Shown one piece after another: positions 46,301 through 57,340 of a stretch of 64,000 nt of DNA. Position 1 is the first letter of the stretch. Each line of letters opens with the position of its first letter. The notes under the pieces were generated by a model. The model was given only the letters and a program-made list of their open reading frames with translations. It was not told the origin of the DNA and searched no databases. Where the stretch lies: positions 83,655,928 through 83,719,927 of the forward strand of contig NC_089583.1 of NCBI RefSeq assembly GCF_019320115.1, in the 5' to 3' direction. The translations under genes and the position numbers were made by a program. This stretch comes from Miscanthus floridulus. Taxonomy: Eukaryota; Streptophyta; Magnoliopsida; Poales; Poaceae.

Positions 46301-48046
46301 ATAATGAAACAAATCACAGCCACAGCTGTTGGGCCGGCCCGAGGAACGGCGGCCCGCGAGCGACGCTGGCGCAGCCCAGACAATGGAGCGGCCCACGCTA
46401 GGCTCCCGCCTTGGCCACGGCGGCTGACAAGGCAGACCCGCGCGTTAGAGAGAGAAGCAGGGGAAGGAAGAAGACGACGGCGGGACTCGCCGTCGGTGGC
46501 TTCTTCGGCGAGACCAACGGCGTTATGGTGCTCACTATAGCAATGCGCAACTAGCCATGCCCTAGATTGAAGCTTTTGGCATGGCTATAGGGTCGGCGAT
46601 GAGCAATGGCGGCGCACGGCCGCGGCAGGACCGGCTCCGACAACGCTACGGCGTCAAGGTCCCTACGGTGACCCTACGGGCTTCGGTGGTGCTCCTATGA
46701 CCTAAAGCGAGCCAGAGGAGGGAATGGGAGGACACAAGGAGCACTGGCCATGAGGAGCGCTACTCCAGCGAGGTCCGACAAGGCGGTGGTGGGGAAAAGA
46801 TCGGCGATTGACCCTTACCGATGCACGATTGACTCGCTAGCACGGTGGAAAAGGAAGAGGGGATCACGGCGGGGCTCTGGGTAAGCTGGGCAATGCGTTT
46901 TTGCCAAGACATAGGAGCTAGGCGAGGGCGAAGTTCTGGCGGCAATGGTGGGCGGCTTCGGTGCTGCGCTATGGGAGGCGAGAAATGCAAACTGGGGCTG
47001 GCGACTCGGTCGGGCAGGCGTGGGGTGGCTTCAAGACGCGGCTGTCCATGCCAGGGCGTCCACGGCGCGTGGCCTGCGTGCTCAGGCGAGCGGCAACGAG
47101 TGGTGCCACACGGCCAGCGTATTCTAAATTGGTCGGCCATGACAGTCACTGACCTTTTTCTGAAAACAGCGATTCAGGTTCATCAACGATGACTGACAGC
47201 GCCACTTCAACACCTTATCCTGACTAATCCGTTGTTCGTTAGTAAAAACAGTGTACATGAAAATTGTAGATGTACCATCCAGCTACATTTTCCTTTCAAG
47301 GACCAAGCCCTAAATCGCCATGGATCAGCAGTTACATGAAGCCAAAGTTGACCTGATCCAACTGAAATTGCAGTTTAGGACTTAGACAAATTTTTCAGTG
47401 AAAATCAGCATGGACATCTGACTTGTGGGCCTTGTTTGAACATGTTCCACACATTTTCATGAGTTGGTCATAAAACAACTTTTGTTTCTTAATAAATTAG
47501 CTACAAGCTTTTGTAAAGAGTGTAAAGCCATGCAAGGTTTCTAAGTTGGTCATTTGAATCAGTCAAACCGTGACACTCCAAGGGTCAAATCTAGTCAAAC
47601 CTTCACTTGAGGGTATTTTGGTCATTTTGATCTACATGAACAATGTTCCAACAAGTAACCTAAGTGAAGTTAAGGTGTAATAGACCATGATCAACCACTT
47701 TACAAAATTGTTATACCACTTATAAAGATCAGCGTGTGATAAAAGCAACTAAAACAAGCAATTCACTCATATGTTGCAATGCAATGTTTCATATGTTGCA
47801 TGACTTTTGTTGCAAGCTTAACTTGCCACATTCCTACCATGGTGCCATGTTTCCAGGTATGAGAAATTAATGTTGCATTCACATTTTTGCACTACTACCA
47901 TTCATAAGCAAGAAAGTATGAATAGATAGAATATGCGAATGTTGCATATGCATGTTTCAGTGACAAATGGCATGATGACATAGATGATGCACATGTTTAT
48001 GAAATGAAATGCAATTATGCGGAAGCCAAACACCTAGGGTGTTACA
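43324..48046 (-). mobile_element. Long solo LTR of a gypsy element (4.7 kb), inserted in C2 RT
   Basis: On the minus strand it starts TGTAACACCCTAGGTG and ends GGTTCCATTACA. The flanks GATGT (43319-43323) and TATGT (48047-48051) match 4 of 5. Removing it joins the C2 reading frame exactly (YQMDV to KGAFLNG). It has no gag or pol motif, and it shares blocks with the Tekay-type LTR above (minus-strand GAGTACCTTCTCGTACTTAGGG and CCCCTTGTTGCAG). It is best read as a solo LTR left by LTR-LTR recombination. A GC-rich block (46310-47150) corresponds to the leader zone of such LTRs. Confidence 0.7.
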
Positions 48047-48051
48047 TATGT

Positions 48052-48093
48052 GAAGGGTGCATTTCTCAATGGCTCCCTATCCAAGTTGGTGTA
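48052..48093 (+). pseudogene. 42-bp island of C2 reverse transcriptase between two insertions
   Basis: Encodes KGAFLNGSLSKLV, continuous with YQMDV upstream and with YVEQPSDFEDP after 62667. Its last five bases (48089-48093, GTGTA) are the target duplication of the Tat element. Confidence 0.88.
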
Positions 48094-49581
48094 TGTCAGT
48101 GTTTCATACGAGCACCGGCAAGTAAATTTATAGTAATGTGCGTTGGGCTCGGATGGTGCGCTAAAGGACACAAGATTTATACTAGTTCGGGCCGAATGTC
48201 CCTATGTCCAGTTTGGTGCTGCTCATGTTATTAGCACCATAAATGGTCTGTAGTAAGGGGTACAAACGATCGAGAGAGGGATTGGTCCCAAGTCTCTGAT
48301 GGAAGGGTCGAAAGGAGGTCAAGAGCTTCGTAGCTGCTTGATTGTGTGTATGTGTGTGTTCTTGTATTGTTCGGTCAAAAAGTCCCCCTTTCTATGGGAG
48401 AAGCGCATCCCCTTTTATAGATGAAGGGGCTAGCTTTACAAGGATGAGGGCTTTACCTAATCTTGTGGCTCACATCTACCCAGCCTGGTCCTTCATTCTG
48501 ATGAGTGTGAAGGAAGATAAGTGTCTACAACACTATCGATGTCTCTGTGGAATGTCAGGTTGATTATAGAATGCTACCCTACGCAGGGTATGGGCTGTAA
48601 TACAGTGGTTTTGACTTATTAGCCTCTCCCAGCCTTGCTCCGCACGTCTTCTGGTTCCTATGAGTCTTTGTCAGAGGGACGAGGGGTCGGGGTCCAGGAG
48701 TAACACCGTGGTTAAGGCCTTCCGACTTGGCGGACCTGAGGGGTCGGGAAGCGGACGCCGCTCCCTCGGGTCCATAGCGTGGTGACGGAATATCCGCCGT
48801 TCATGGAGATAGCAAATCCTTTTCTGGAGCATAGCAATTGTCGTATATCTTCGTCGGGTTCCGTGTCCTAGGACTAAAGGTGGTGCCTACAACTCTATGG
48901 GGTGAGGAGCATGCACCTGTACAACCTTTCGAGCTCTGCAGCACCCAGAAGGGTCTAAAGCACTTGTCCTAGTCATCCCTTGGCAATACTTTTCCTGCCA
49001 GGGCACAGGGTATGGTTCTTGGAGCCATGGTTGACCTGAACGTCTTGCCTTGCCCTGTCCCTATCATCTTGAGGGAACGGGGAGAAGTTGTTAGGTAAGG
49101 TGAATCCAGTCTTTAGATATGGAGCAGGGTGAGGCTTGTTCCTTGCCGTTGGGCAAAACAGAGACCAATCCCTATCTCTTGGGCGAGACCGACCCTGCCC
49201 TCTAGGGTCGAGCAAGGCGGAATCTATCCCTCAGCCCTTAGGCGAGACTGAGCCCACCCTAAAGGCATCAGGCAAGATGGAGACTAGCCCTAAGCCCTCA
49301 GGCGAGGCAAAGCCACCTCAAAGGCATCGGGTGAGTCGGAGTCTATCCCTTGGCCCTCGGGCGAGACCGAGCCCACCCCAAAGGTGTCGGGCGAGACAGA
49401 GACTAACCCTGAGCCCTCAGGTGAGGCAGAGCTATCTCAAAAGGCAATCGGGTAAGGTGGAACCAAACTCCTATTATTCAAACAAGTGATGAAACGGTGC
49501 TCTTATGTGTCCAAAAGTTTTTTAACGTTCGGTGGTTATTGGTTCCACCTTCTAGGGTACCCCGGTATTAGGTCCCCGATA
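48094..49581 (-). repeat. Tat 3-prime LTR (1488 bp)
   Basis: Co-linear with 61181-62666. It contains a minus-strand TATA (CTATAAAAGG, near 48411-48420) and a repetitive GGGCGAGAC region. Confidence 0.9.
49140..49490. repeat. GGGCGAGAC-type degenerate tandem array in the Tat LTR
   Basis: The words gggcgagaccgagccca, ggcgagacagagacta and ccctcaggcgaggca alternate with caaaggcatcggg at roughly 30-60-bp spacing. A matching array lies at about 62215-62555 in the other LTR. On the minus strand this is the U3 start, so it may carry regulatory sites. Confidence 0.6.
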
Positions 49582-49597
49582 GTAGCCCCCAAGCCTC
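49582..49597 (-). other. Tat polypurine tract
   Basis: Minus-strand GAGGCTTGGGGGCTAC directly before the LTR start TATCGGGG. A decayed second copy of this region lies near 49690 (tagcccccgagccccagg). Confidence 0.75.
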
Positions 49598-50139
49598 TAG
49601 GTGATTCAAGTAGAACCACCTAGGAGGGTGTTTTTTGACTTTGTCGAAGTTACTTTGCTAGAGGGTGCACACGAGCGCACCCGATGGGTGTAGCCCCCGA
49701 GCCCCAGGGTGATTCTAGTAGAGTCACCCGGGGGGTTGTATCAGGTCCCTTCGTGGGTAAGGCTGAAGGACTTAGTTTTTCGTCAATTGGATGTCTTTCC
49801 GAGAGGGTCATGGCATCTCGTTCGCGGGGAACTCATTCAGGGCTGACCTAACTGGTGCTTGTGCCCTTAATTTCGGATCATTCACGGACCCTTCCTCAGT
49901 TGGGCCGATCGCCGAGCTTCTGGGCCCTAGGTGGGCCAAAGAAAAAGGGCCTTCATGGCTTGTGTTTCCCAGGTGGGTAGAGAGTCCGGATTCGCCTGGG
50001 GAAGGTGAACCATCCACCATGATTTTTGGGGTGAGAGGATAGGGACTGTGGGTGCATGTCCTGCGATGTGACGTGGTGGTGCGCGTGGTAGGCCTGGAGA
50101 TCGAGGCGGATGGTTGCCCTTCTTGCGTCTGTCGCCCCC

Positions 50140-50146
50140 TATAAAA
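50140..50146 (+). promoter_or_regulatory. Internal TATA box for the Tat antisense ORF
   Basis: Tataaaa in cgccccctataaaaccatgg, on the plus strand (opposite to gag-pol), about 270 bp before the antisense coding region. A C-rich leader follows. It suggests a dedicated internal promoter. Confidence 0.55.
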
Positions 50147-50407
50147 CCATGGGGTTCGCCCCTAAGGTTCCATATTTCGCTCCCCTATCTTTGTGTTCTA
50201 AAACATCCGCCGCCAATCGCCCCTGCCTCCTACGCCCTTATCGCCACCATCGACCGGCTTGCGCTCGTGTTGCAGCCGCCGTCAAGCTTGCGCCTGTCCT
50301 CCTTCCCCATTGCTTTAATGGAGTTGTGGGGCAGATCTAGCATCACCTCATGGCGTTTGGGGGGCCTCGTTCGTCGTGGCCTTCTCCGCCCACTATCCGC
50401 CATCTAG

Positions 50408-53400
50408 GAGTGGCTGCTACCTAGCGACGAGGGTGAGCCAGTGTTGCTCGAAGGGTATGTTGTCTCTTTCGCCATCTTTCATGAGTTGGGATTCATGGTA
50501 CCCGTGCATAGATTCCTTCAGGGGCTGCTGGATTATTATGAGGTGGAGCTGCAACATCTAACTCCTAATGGGATTCAACACATGGCAGCGTTTGTTGCCC
50601 TGTGTGAAGGTTTCCTGGGGATTGATCCCCATTTTGATCTGTGGTGATATTTCTTTAACATTAGTTTGTCGAAGGGGAAGATTGGGGGGAAAGATGTGAA
50701 CGCGCCGATGGGATGTGCCAGCATTCATCTGCACCATACCCGGTCGAGGGGTTACCCATACATGTGTCTGGCGACATCCAACAAGGGATGGCACTCGCAG
50801 TGGTTTTATGTTAGGGATGATGTGAGTGCCACCCTACCGAAGTACACTGGATGCCTTATTATAGATGCTCCGGAGTCATGGAGCTGGGGCATCCAGTCCA
50901 AAGATAAGAAACACCTCTCTGACCTTCTTTCCGCCCTCCAAGCCCTGAAGGATCGGGGTGTAAAGGGGACGGGGATTATCGGCTACTATCATGCGAGGAG
51001 GGTGGCGCCACTGATGGCGCGTGTGCTTCCCCTGCATCGGATGATGCCCGGGATGTCATTCGAGGGGACGGTGCTCGTTGATGAGGCGCTCCCTTTCTCG
51101 GAAGTGGCACAACGCATGAAGGAGGTGACAGAGCCGATGAAGGATTCTGCAGGCAGGGTCCTCGACATTGTGTATCCGGTGCCCGGACATCCCCCAATGC
51201 GGCCGGAGCCTAGGTTCTTTGAATTCGTAAGCCTTCTTCTCTCGTGCTCTTTTCTTTTTTTTTGAATCTCTATTTTTTGATACTCGCCTTCGTGACGTTG
51301 GAACCAGCCTAGGGGGCTAGTTTTCAAGGACAGTCTGGTTCCGCTACCTAAGGACAAGGCCGTGGCAGCGGTGAATCGACTCGCGGCCAAGCAGGACAAG
51401 AAAGCAAGAGAGCAGATGAAGAAGGCGGAACGACTGAAGCAGGAGGCACGAGATCGGGGAGAGGATGTGAGCAGTGAGGATGAAGACGATGACAATGATG
51501 ATGATGACGAGGTAGCCATCAACATGGATTGGGGCGTCCTAGAGGATGAGGACATGCTAATAAGTGGCCACCCATCCGTGCAGGGGCCCTTCCCTTTCCA
51601 CGCAGAGGGAAGTGAATCGATGAGGTCGGTGGAGGCCGGTGAGTCCGCCGCTTCGCACGGTGTGCTGGCCAAGGACCAGTGGACAGGGGAGGGCGCGCTT
51701 GCTGCCACCGACCCCGAGGCAACGATGGAGGGGAGCGGCTCTAGTGTCGCGCCCCACAAGATGATGGAGGGGAGCGGCTCTGGTGCAGCGCCCACAAGAC
51801 GATGGAGGGGAGCAGCTCTGGTGCCGCGCCCCATGAGACGATGGAGGGGAGCGGCTCTGGTGCCATGCCCGATGAGGTGAGCCCCCCTGCCCTTGAGTAG
51901 GGGGTAGGCTCGAAACGGTCCCGCCCAGATGAGTCAGGGTAGGGATCTAGGGATCTGTCCCCAAAACGCTTCCGCTAGCCGAGGACGTCAACGTAAGCTG
52001 CTGATTCCCCTGTTTTCATCCTTTTTTCATTTCTATTTTAAGCTAATGGTTATTACCTTTGTGTAGGTTCTTGCGAACGGGTCACCCCCTGGGGCTAGCG
52101 CCCAAGAAGAGTCTCGCCATTCAAGTGGGACAGATGGCGTCGCCTAGCGTCACCCCTGTTTCGGGCGGGAGTGGTGCCGACGTTGGATCTACGTTGGCCA
52201 ACCCGACGGCATCTGTGGTGGCACCCACACCTGCGGAGGTTACTGAGCAGGCGGCCTCCTCCATGGCGGATGTGGAACAGCTGGCTGAGGGCCGCATACC
52301 ACCAGTGGAGGTGGTCATGACCGCGCCAATCCAGGATCAGCCGGGCGCGGTCGTGGTGGTGCTTGAGGGCGTAGTGCAATCTGCGCCACCAGGGGCCTAG
52401 GTGGATCCGCTCGTGGCACTCGAAGCAGCCCAAACGGAGGAGGGTCTAGTCGGAGGGTCCTTGAGTGCGGTGGTGGTGCCGCATAGGGTCAGGAGGGAGC
52501 CACCCCCGGCCCCTTTGTCAGGAGGAAGCTGTTCCCCCATGCGGGGGGAGCCGCCGCTTCAGTGGATGGCCACCTAGGACCCGACGTCAGCTCTGTTCTC
52601 GCTCGATGATCATTCTGAGAGCATGGAGCGGGAGGGTCTTGACATCGGAATTTCGACCATGCTAGAGGCCCTAGACCAGGCCAGAGGAGCCCTGCATGAA
52701 ATTGTTGTTCCTACTACCTAGGTATCCGCTTGATTTTCTTCCTTCTTCGCATGTTTTTGTGTTTTTGCATTTTTGATACCAGTCTTCTTCCTGCTCAGGT
52801 TCTTGTTGCTCGTAGCCGAAATAAATCCCGATTCCTCCGTGAGCAGAAGACAGAGTGGGATCGCCTCTCCAAGGAGGCCTAGCTACGAGCAGACATGGCC
52901 GCATAGCTTGCTGCCGCCCTTGAGCGGGAGGCCCAGGTGCATCAAGATGTGGAGGAGGCCCATGGGATGTTCGAGGATTTGTCGGCGAGGTCCAAGCTAG
53001 ATGGGGAGGAGATCGCCAGGCTCCAAAAGGAGCGAGACGAGCTACTGTAGAGGAATGCCGCAGCTAATGAGAAGGCTGGCGAAGTCCTAAAGAAGCTAGA
53101 GATGGAGCGGGACCTCCGGTGGAAGGCCGAGAGTAGGGCCATGACCCTTTAGCAGAAGGTGGACGAGGACATTGAGGTGGTCTGCTCTCTCCAGGCGAAG
53201 CTTAGTGACGCGGTGAGCCAAAGGTTGAGCGCCGAAAACATCTCTGTCAAGCTAGAAAAAGAGGCTGCCTATGCACGAAGGGCCCTTCAGGTTGAGAACG
53301 ATGAGCACGATCTTCTACAAGCTACGGTCGAGGTGGTCCTTAATGCCCTAAAGGTGATGGAGCCAGTGGAGACCAGCCCGCTCCTGGCTCATGCCGCAGG

Positions 53401-53635
53401 TATCATGGCTCGGGTGGGCCAGCTTGAGGCGAGTGCCTTTCACGCTGGGATCACCTCGGCCTTCACCATCACGCATGCCCATTATGAGAAGGAAATCAAC
53501 CTGAAGGTGATGAGCAAAGGTTTCCCATCCACCTATGAGGATGATGAGCTAGAGGAAATGGAGAAGATGGTTGCTCCCCTTGCGAAAAACCTGGCGGATA
53601 ATCTAAAAGAGATGATTCTCCCTTCGCAGGAGTAG
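50408..53635 (+). pseudogene. Tat antisense ORF (putative gypsy type transposon domain, multi-exon)
   Basis: Encoded opposite to gag-pol. The first exon (to 51226, donor gtaagc) reads EWLLPSDEGEPVLLEGYVVS, HELGFMVPVHRFLQGLLDYYEV, LTPNGIQHMAAFVALCEGFLGIDPHFDLW, one stop, then KGWHSQWFYVRDD and GIIGYYHARRVAPLM. This is the 'putative gypsy type transposon' domain (Pfam PF04195, from memory) found in extra ORFs of grass Tat elements. Later blocks encode a Lys-rich helix and acidic run (from 51362), 39-bp repeats, a low-complexity linker (52059-52715) and a long coiled coil (about 52800-53635, ending LKEMILPSQE). Stops are few and mostly TAG at Gln-like positions. Function is unknown; nucleic-acid or chromatin roles have been suggested for such ORFs. 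Confidence 0.72.
51722..51876 (+). repeat. 39-bp coding repeat, four copies, one with a 1-bp deletion
   Basis: Units at 51722-51760, 51761-51798, 51799-51837 and 51838-51876 encode (T/M)MEGSGSGAAPHE-like peptides. The second unit has gcgccca instead of gcgcccca, a single-base loss that shifts the frame for the following units. Confidence 0.85.
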
Positions 53636-53639
53636 TTAG

Positions 53640-55950
53640 ATAATTTTGAGAACAACTTATATGTAATATGTGGACAAGTGTCGGTATTTTACAAGTCTGG
53701 ATGTGGTTTCATGATTTTGCGTCGTAATTTCATTTTGTTTGATTTTTTGTGATCTTACCAATCTGTTCCCTTGAATCATGCCGCTGGTCTTGATGCGAGG
53801 AGACTGTTTCGAAAGAAAGAAAGGAGGTAGCCATACCTTAACCAGCCCTCGAGTAAGGTCCGACCCCTTGCATTTGCTGGGGTTGGGGGTTACTAGAGAT
53901 CAGAACTGTGGTTTTGGTGATAGGGTCGACGAAGTCCTTGGATGACATTACAATATTCCCAACCCTGTCTTCCAACAGAAATCCCCAACTGGGGACTCTA
54001 TGGGCTCGGCAAGGTGGGACCTTCAAACATGTGTCCCTGTATTGATTGGCTCGAGCCCCCGGGCCTTGTTAGGGTCTGATAGGGGTCGGCTGTAATTTGC
54101 GTGTTACCCCATCCTCGATTTTCACAATCGGAGGGGCTAAGTAAACAACACTTGCCTCAACGGCTTGAGCATCGTGCTCAACGAGCTCGCTAACGGGTAC
54201 GTTCATGTGGAATCTGGGTCCATCATTTGCTAATGGGGTCGGCAGAGCCCTCTAGTGGCACTCCACAACTTCTTAACTCGCCTCCCGGTAGATGCCCGAG
54301 TCGTTGGATAGGCTCAGGCGGCTCGATGGCCTCTCCTCGATGGAGATTCTGTGGGTTTGGCTCGGTGTTAGAATCAAACGAGAAAAGGTCGAGATGTCCT
54401 TGTCCGCTTCTGAGTGGGGTCGGGCAAGGCCGCTGGGGCTTGTCTCAGTTACTTCTCCCTAGCTCTGTTTGGCATGAGGCGGCCTCAAGCCCTTCACGGG
54501 CCAACCTTCAAACCTCGGCCTGTGGTCACCTATATCGAATGAGGCAACGGCCGTTTCGTGATGCGACATGAAGCGTTGGGATGTTTTGCACATGAATAAT
54601 ATGATCGAAATGAAGGCGAGGTCGGTAACATTACCTTGGCGGTATGAGTGACGAAAAGCTCTTACCAGATGTGTCCGTGCGGGGTTCGGACCCTAATGTT
54701 CACGATGAGGTTGGAGTAACCTGCATAAGAATCGCTATTCTTTGTTTTTCATATCTCGATGGTGGTCTGAGCCATTTAATTAACTTGGGTAACCTAACAG
54801 CTTCTCCTTTAGGGGAGATTCTATAGGCAGACCCCTCCGAACCCTTCTTGAGAAGGCAGACATCAAAGCTAGAGATGCGAGGGGCGTTGAGCATGATTTT
54901 CCTGGTGAACAGAAACACTGTAGCTACCGAGGCGTAGGGTCTGCTAGTTCGTCCAGTTTTACTCAAAGTTTTATGCCCGTATTTCGCGTCCTTAGTTTCA
55001 AGCGTACAGAGGGGGTCGGGTGAGGAGGATGTCTAGATTGGTAGACATCCTCGGCAGCCCCCGAGTGATGTTCGTGTTCCTGCCATTTGACAGGGTCAGA
55101 AGCTCGAGAATGAATTTTAACACATAAAGTAAGAAGGCAGAGATGCTTATCTTTCTTTGGACGTTCATTCATTGTCTCTTCTAGGCCGAATGGCCAGGCC
55201 CAGGAGATCCGAAAGGTCCTGTCATCAGATTGTCCATGGTCCTACATGGGGAGGCGAAGGGTTGTCTGCCTATGTGGGTGCCTTAATTACCGCGTCCGGA
55301 GCGGGTCAGTGGCGGGCCATATCCAGGCAGTGTTTAGTTTGACCAAGGGGAGATGCCTCATTGACTGAGGGTGCGTCCTGTCAGTTCTGGCGCGTCCCCT
55401 TAGGTATCAATCAGCATTGATTCCGTATTTAAAGAGGGGAAGGGAGAGGGTTTTTCGTCCAACCTTTCGCCTTTCCTTAGCTACAATGCCTCCTCTTTAA
55501 ATAGGGAGGGGGAGGGGAGTTCTCATCCCACCTCCTCTTCTGCCTCTAAGCCACTATTTCTCCTTCTTCTTCCTTTCCGCTGAATGCGTCCATGCGTCGC
55601 GGCGGTTCCTGAGTGAGGAAGAGTAATGCTAGAGAGAGAAAACTCATAAATTCGCTCAGTGAATCTGGAGCGTGATGTCGAGCCGGAGGTTCTCTAGTGT
55701 AGATGAGATGGTGCATGCCACCCTTACGGAGGAGTTGCTGCTGCCAAAAGAGAAGAGGCGCCGGTGGGTGCCATACGTCGTCGACTGCGTCGTCGTTCGC
55801 TGTGCTCCTCCTTCGGCGGGAGGCGTTTCCTGCCTTTATGCTGTTGTCAGGGTGGTGGCTGGTGACAATGGCGTAGTCCTCGGGCACCCTAGCGGAGGCA
55901 TCGTATATGATGGCGTCTTCGAGGATCCTATGAAGTGGTGGGATGTCGCC
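53640..55950. other. Tat internal non-coding region
   Basis: Between the antisense ORF and the minisatellite. I recognise no gag, pol or host domain. Phrases like ccctcgagtaaggtccgacccct (53848) and ccctcgagtgaggtctgacccct (56675) recur on either side. An open frame from 55672 runs into the repeat on the right. Confidence 0.5.
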
Positions 55951-56192
55951 GATGGAGAGCGTGACACGGCGGCCGCAGTAGATGAACTGGCCTATGTACA
56001 CGCTCGGGGCATTGTCGATGGAAAGCGTGGCGTGGCGACTACAGTAGACGAGCTGGCGCGTGTACATGCCCTAGGCGTCACCGATGGAGAGCGTGGCGTG
56101 GCGACCACAGTAGATGAGCTAGCCCATGTACATGCCCTGGGCATCGCCGATGGAGAGCGTGGCGCGGCGACCGCAGCAGTACTTGTAGTAAA
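55951..56192. repeat. 66-bp minisatellite in the Tat element
   Basis: Units start gatgga(g/a)agcgtg at 55951, 56017, 56083 and 56149 (exact 66-bp steps), the last partial. On the plus strand they keep an open frame (DGERGVATTVDELAHVHALG). On the minus strand they are open too. Either frame may be incidental, because 66 is divisible by three. Confidence 0.9.
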
Positions 56193-56763
56193 GCTGAGCA
56201 GAGACTGTAATTAAATAACTTTGTGGGGAAGCCCCCCGAGTAAACAGTCCTCTGAATTTACAAGTATATTGTTCCTTTTTGTAATGAAATCGCTTTGTAA
56301 GTGATGAATTTGTGCAAAAAATGAACAAATTTACATCTTTTGCTTATGACAAGCAATTTTTTATCTTTCTCCTTTTTGTAGAAAAGATTTTAGTGCTTTC
56401 CGACCCCTCTCACAGTCTAAGTCATAATAAACTAGGAACGTGGGTGAACTAATTCTGATTGAGCTGGTGAGCAAAGAGGTTGTAGCCGCTGGGGCGTGGG
56501 TGTCCCGCAGTCCTACTAGTCGTATTCAGAATTGGTTCCCAAAATCTTAGCCCTTAGGACTCGTTTATGAGAGGAATGGAAAACTTAGAGAATGTTTATA
56601 AATATAACACAGGAGGTTTTTGCAAGCGCAATACTTGTATTATATATGTCACATGTTATGATCACATGCCAGCCCTCGAGTGAGGTCTGACCCCTCGTGA
56701 CTTGCAGGGGTCGGAAGTCACTAAGGATCGGGGTTTTGTTATGACAAAATATGATAAGCAATT

Positions 56764-57340
56764 TTAAGGATAGAAACGACGTAGCTGCTTAATGTTCCAG
56801 GCGTTGGTGAAGACCTCGCCGTTGATGGTTTTCAACCGGTAGACGCTTGGGCGAAGTACTTCCGTGACGACGTAGGCCCTTCCTAGGGCAGGGAGAGTTT
56901 GTGGCAGTCCTTGTTGCTCTGCACAAGACGGAGGACGAGGTCTCCGACATTGAAGGCTCGACCCTGCACCCATCGGCTATGGTACCATCACAACGCCTGC
57001 TGGTACTTAGCCAAACGGAGGAGGGCGACATCGTGGGCTTCTTCTAGCTGGTCCATGGCATCTTGGTGGGATGCCTTGGCCCCCTGTTTGTCGTATGCTC
57101 TGATTCTTGGTGCTCCATAGTCAAGGTCCGTTGGAAGAACGGCCTCGGAACCATAGACCATGAAGAAAGGTGTGTAGCTAGTGGCCCGGCTAGTAGTTGT
57201 CCTTAGGCTCCTAGAGCACGGCCGGGAGCTCAGTGAGCCAGTGCGCACCGAACTTGTTCAACCGGTTGAAAATTCTAGGTTTGAGGCCTTGAAGGAGCAT
57301 GCCGTTTGCGCGCTCGACCTGCCCATTCATCTGGGGGTCC
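56764..57340 (-). pseudogene. Tat integrase, C-terminal part only
   Basis: Reads PQMNGQVERANGMLLQGLKP (catalytic Glu region), FNRLNKFGAHWLTELPAVL, a stop, FFMVYGSEAVLPTDLDYGAPR and, at the end, YRLKTINGEVFTNAWNIKQLRRFYP followed by a stop at 56764. The N-terminal zinc domain and the first two catalytic aspartates are absent. At about 57341 the frame joins directly to RT sequence. Confidence 0.8.

Noticed and set aside
50666..51265. 199-codon plus-strand ORF as a host gene
   Set aside because: It lies between the LTRs of a Tat element and belongs to the known class of extra antisense ORFs.
55546..56214. Opposite-strand ORFs (173 and 180 codons) as genes
   Set aside because: Both run through the 66-bp repeat, whose length keeps frames open; no domain on either strand.
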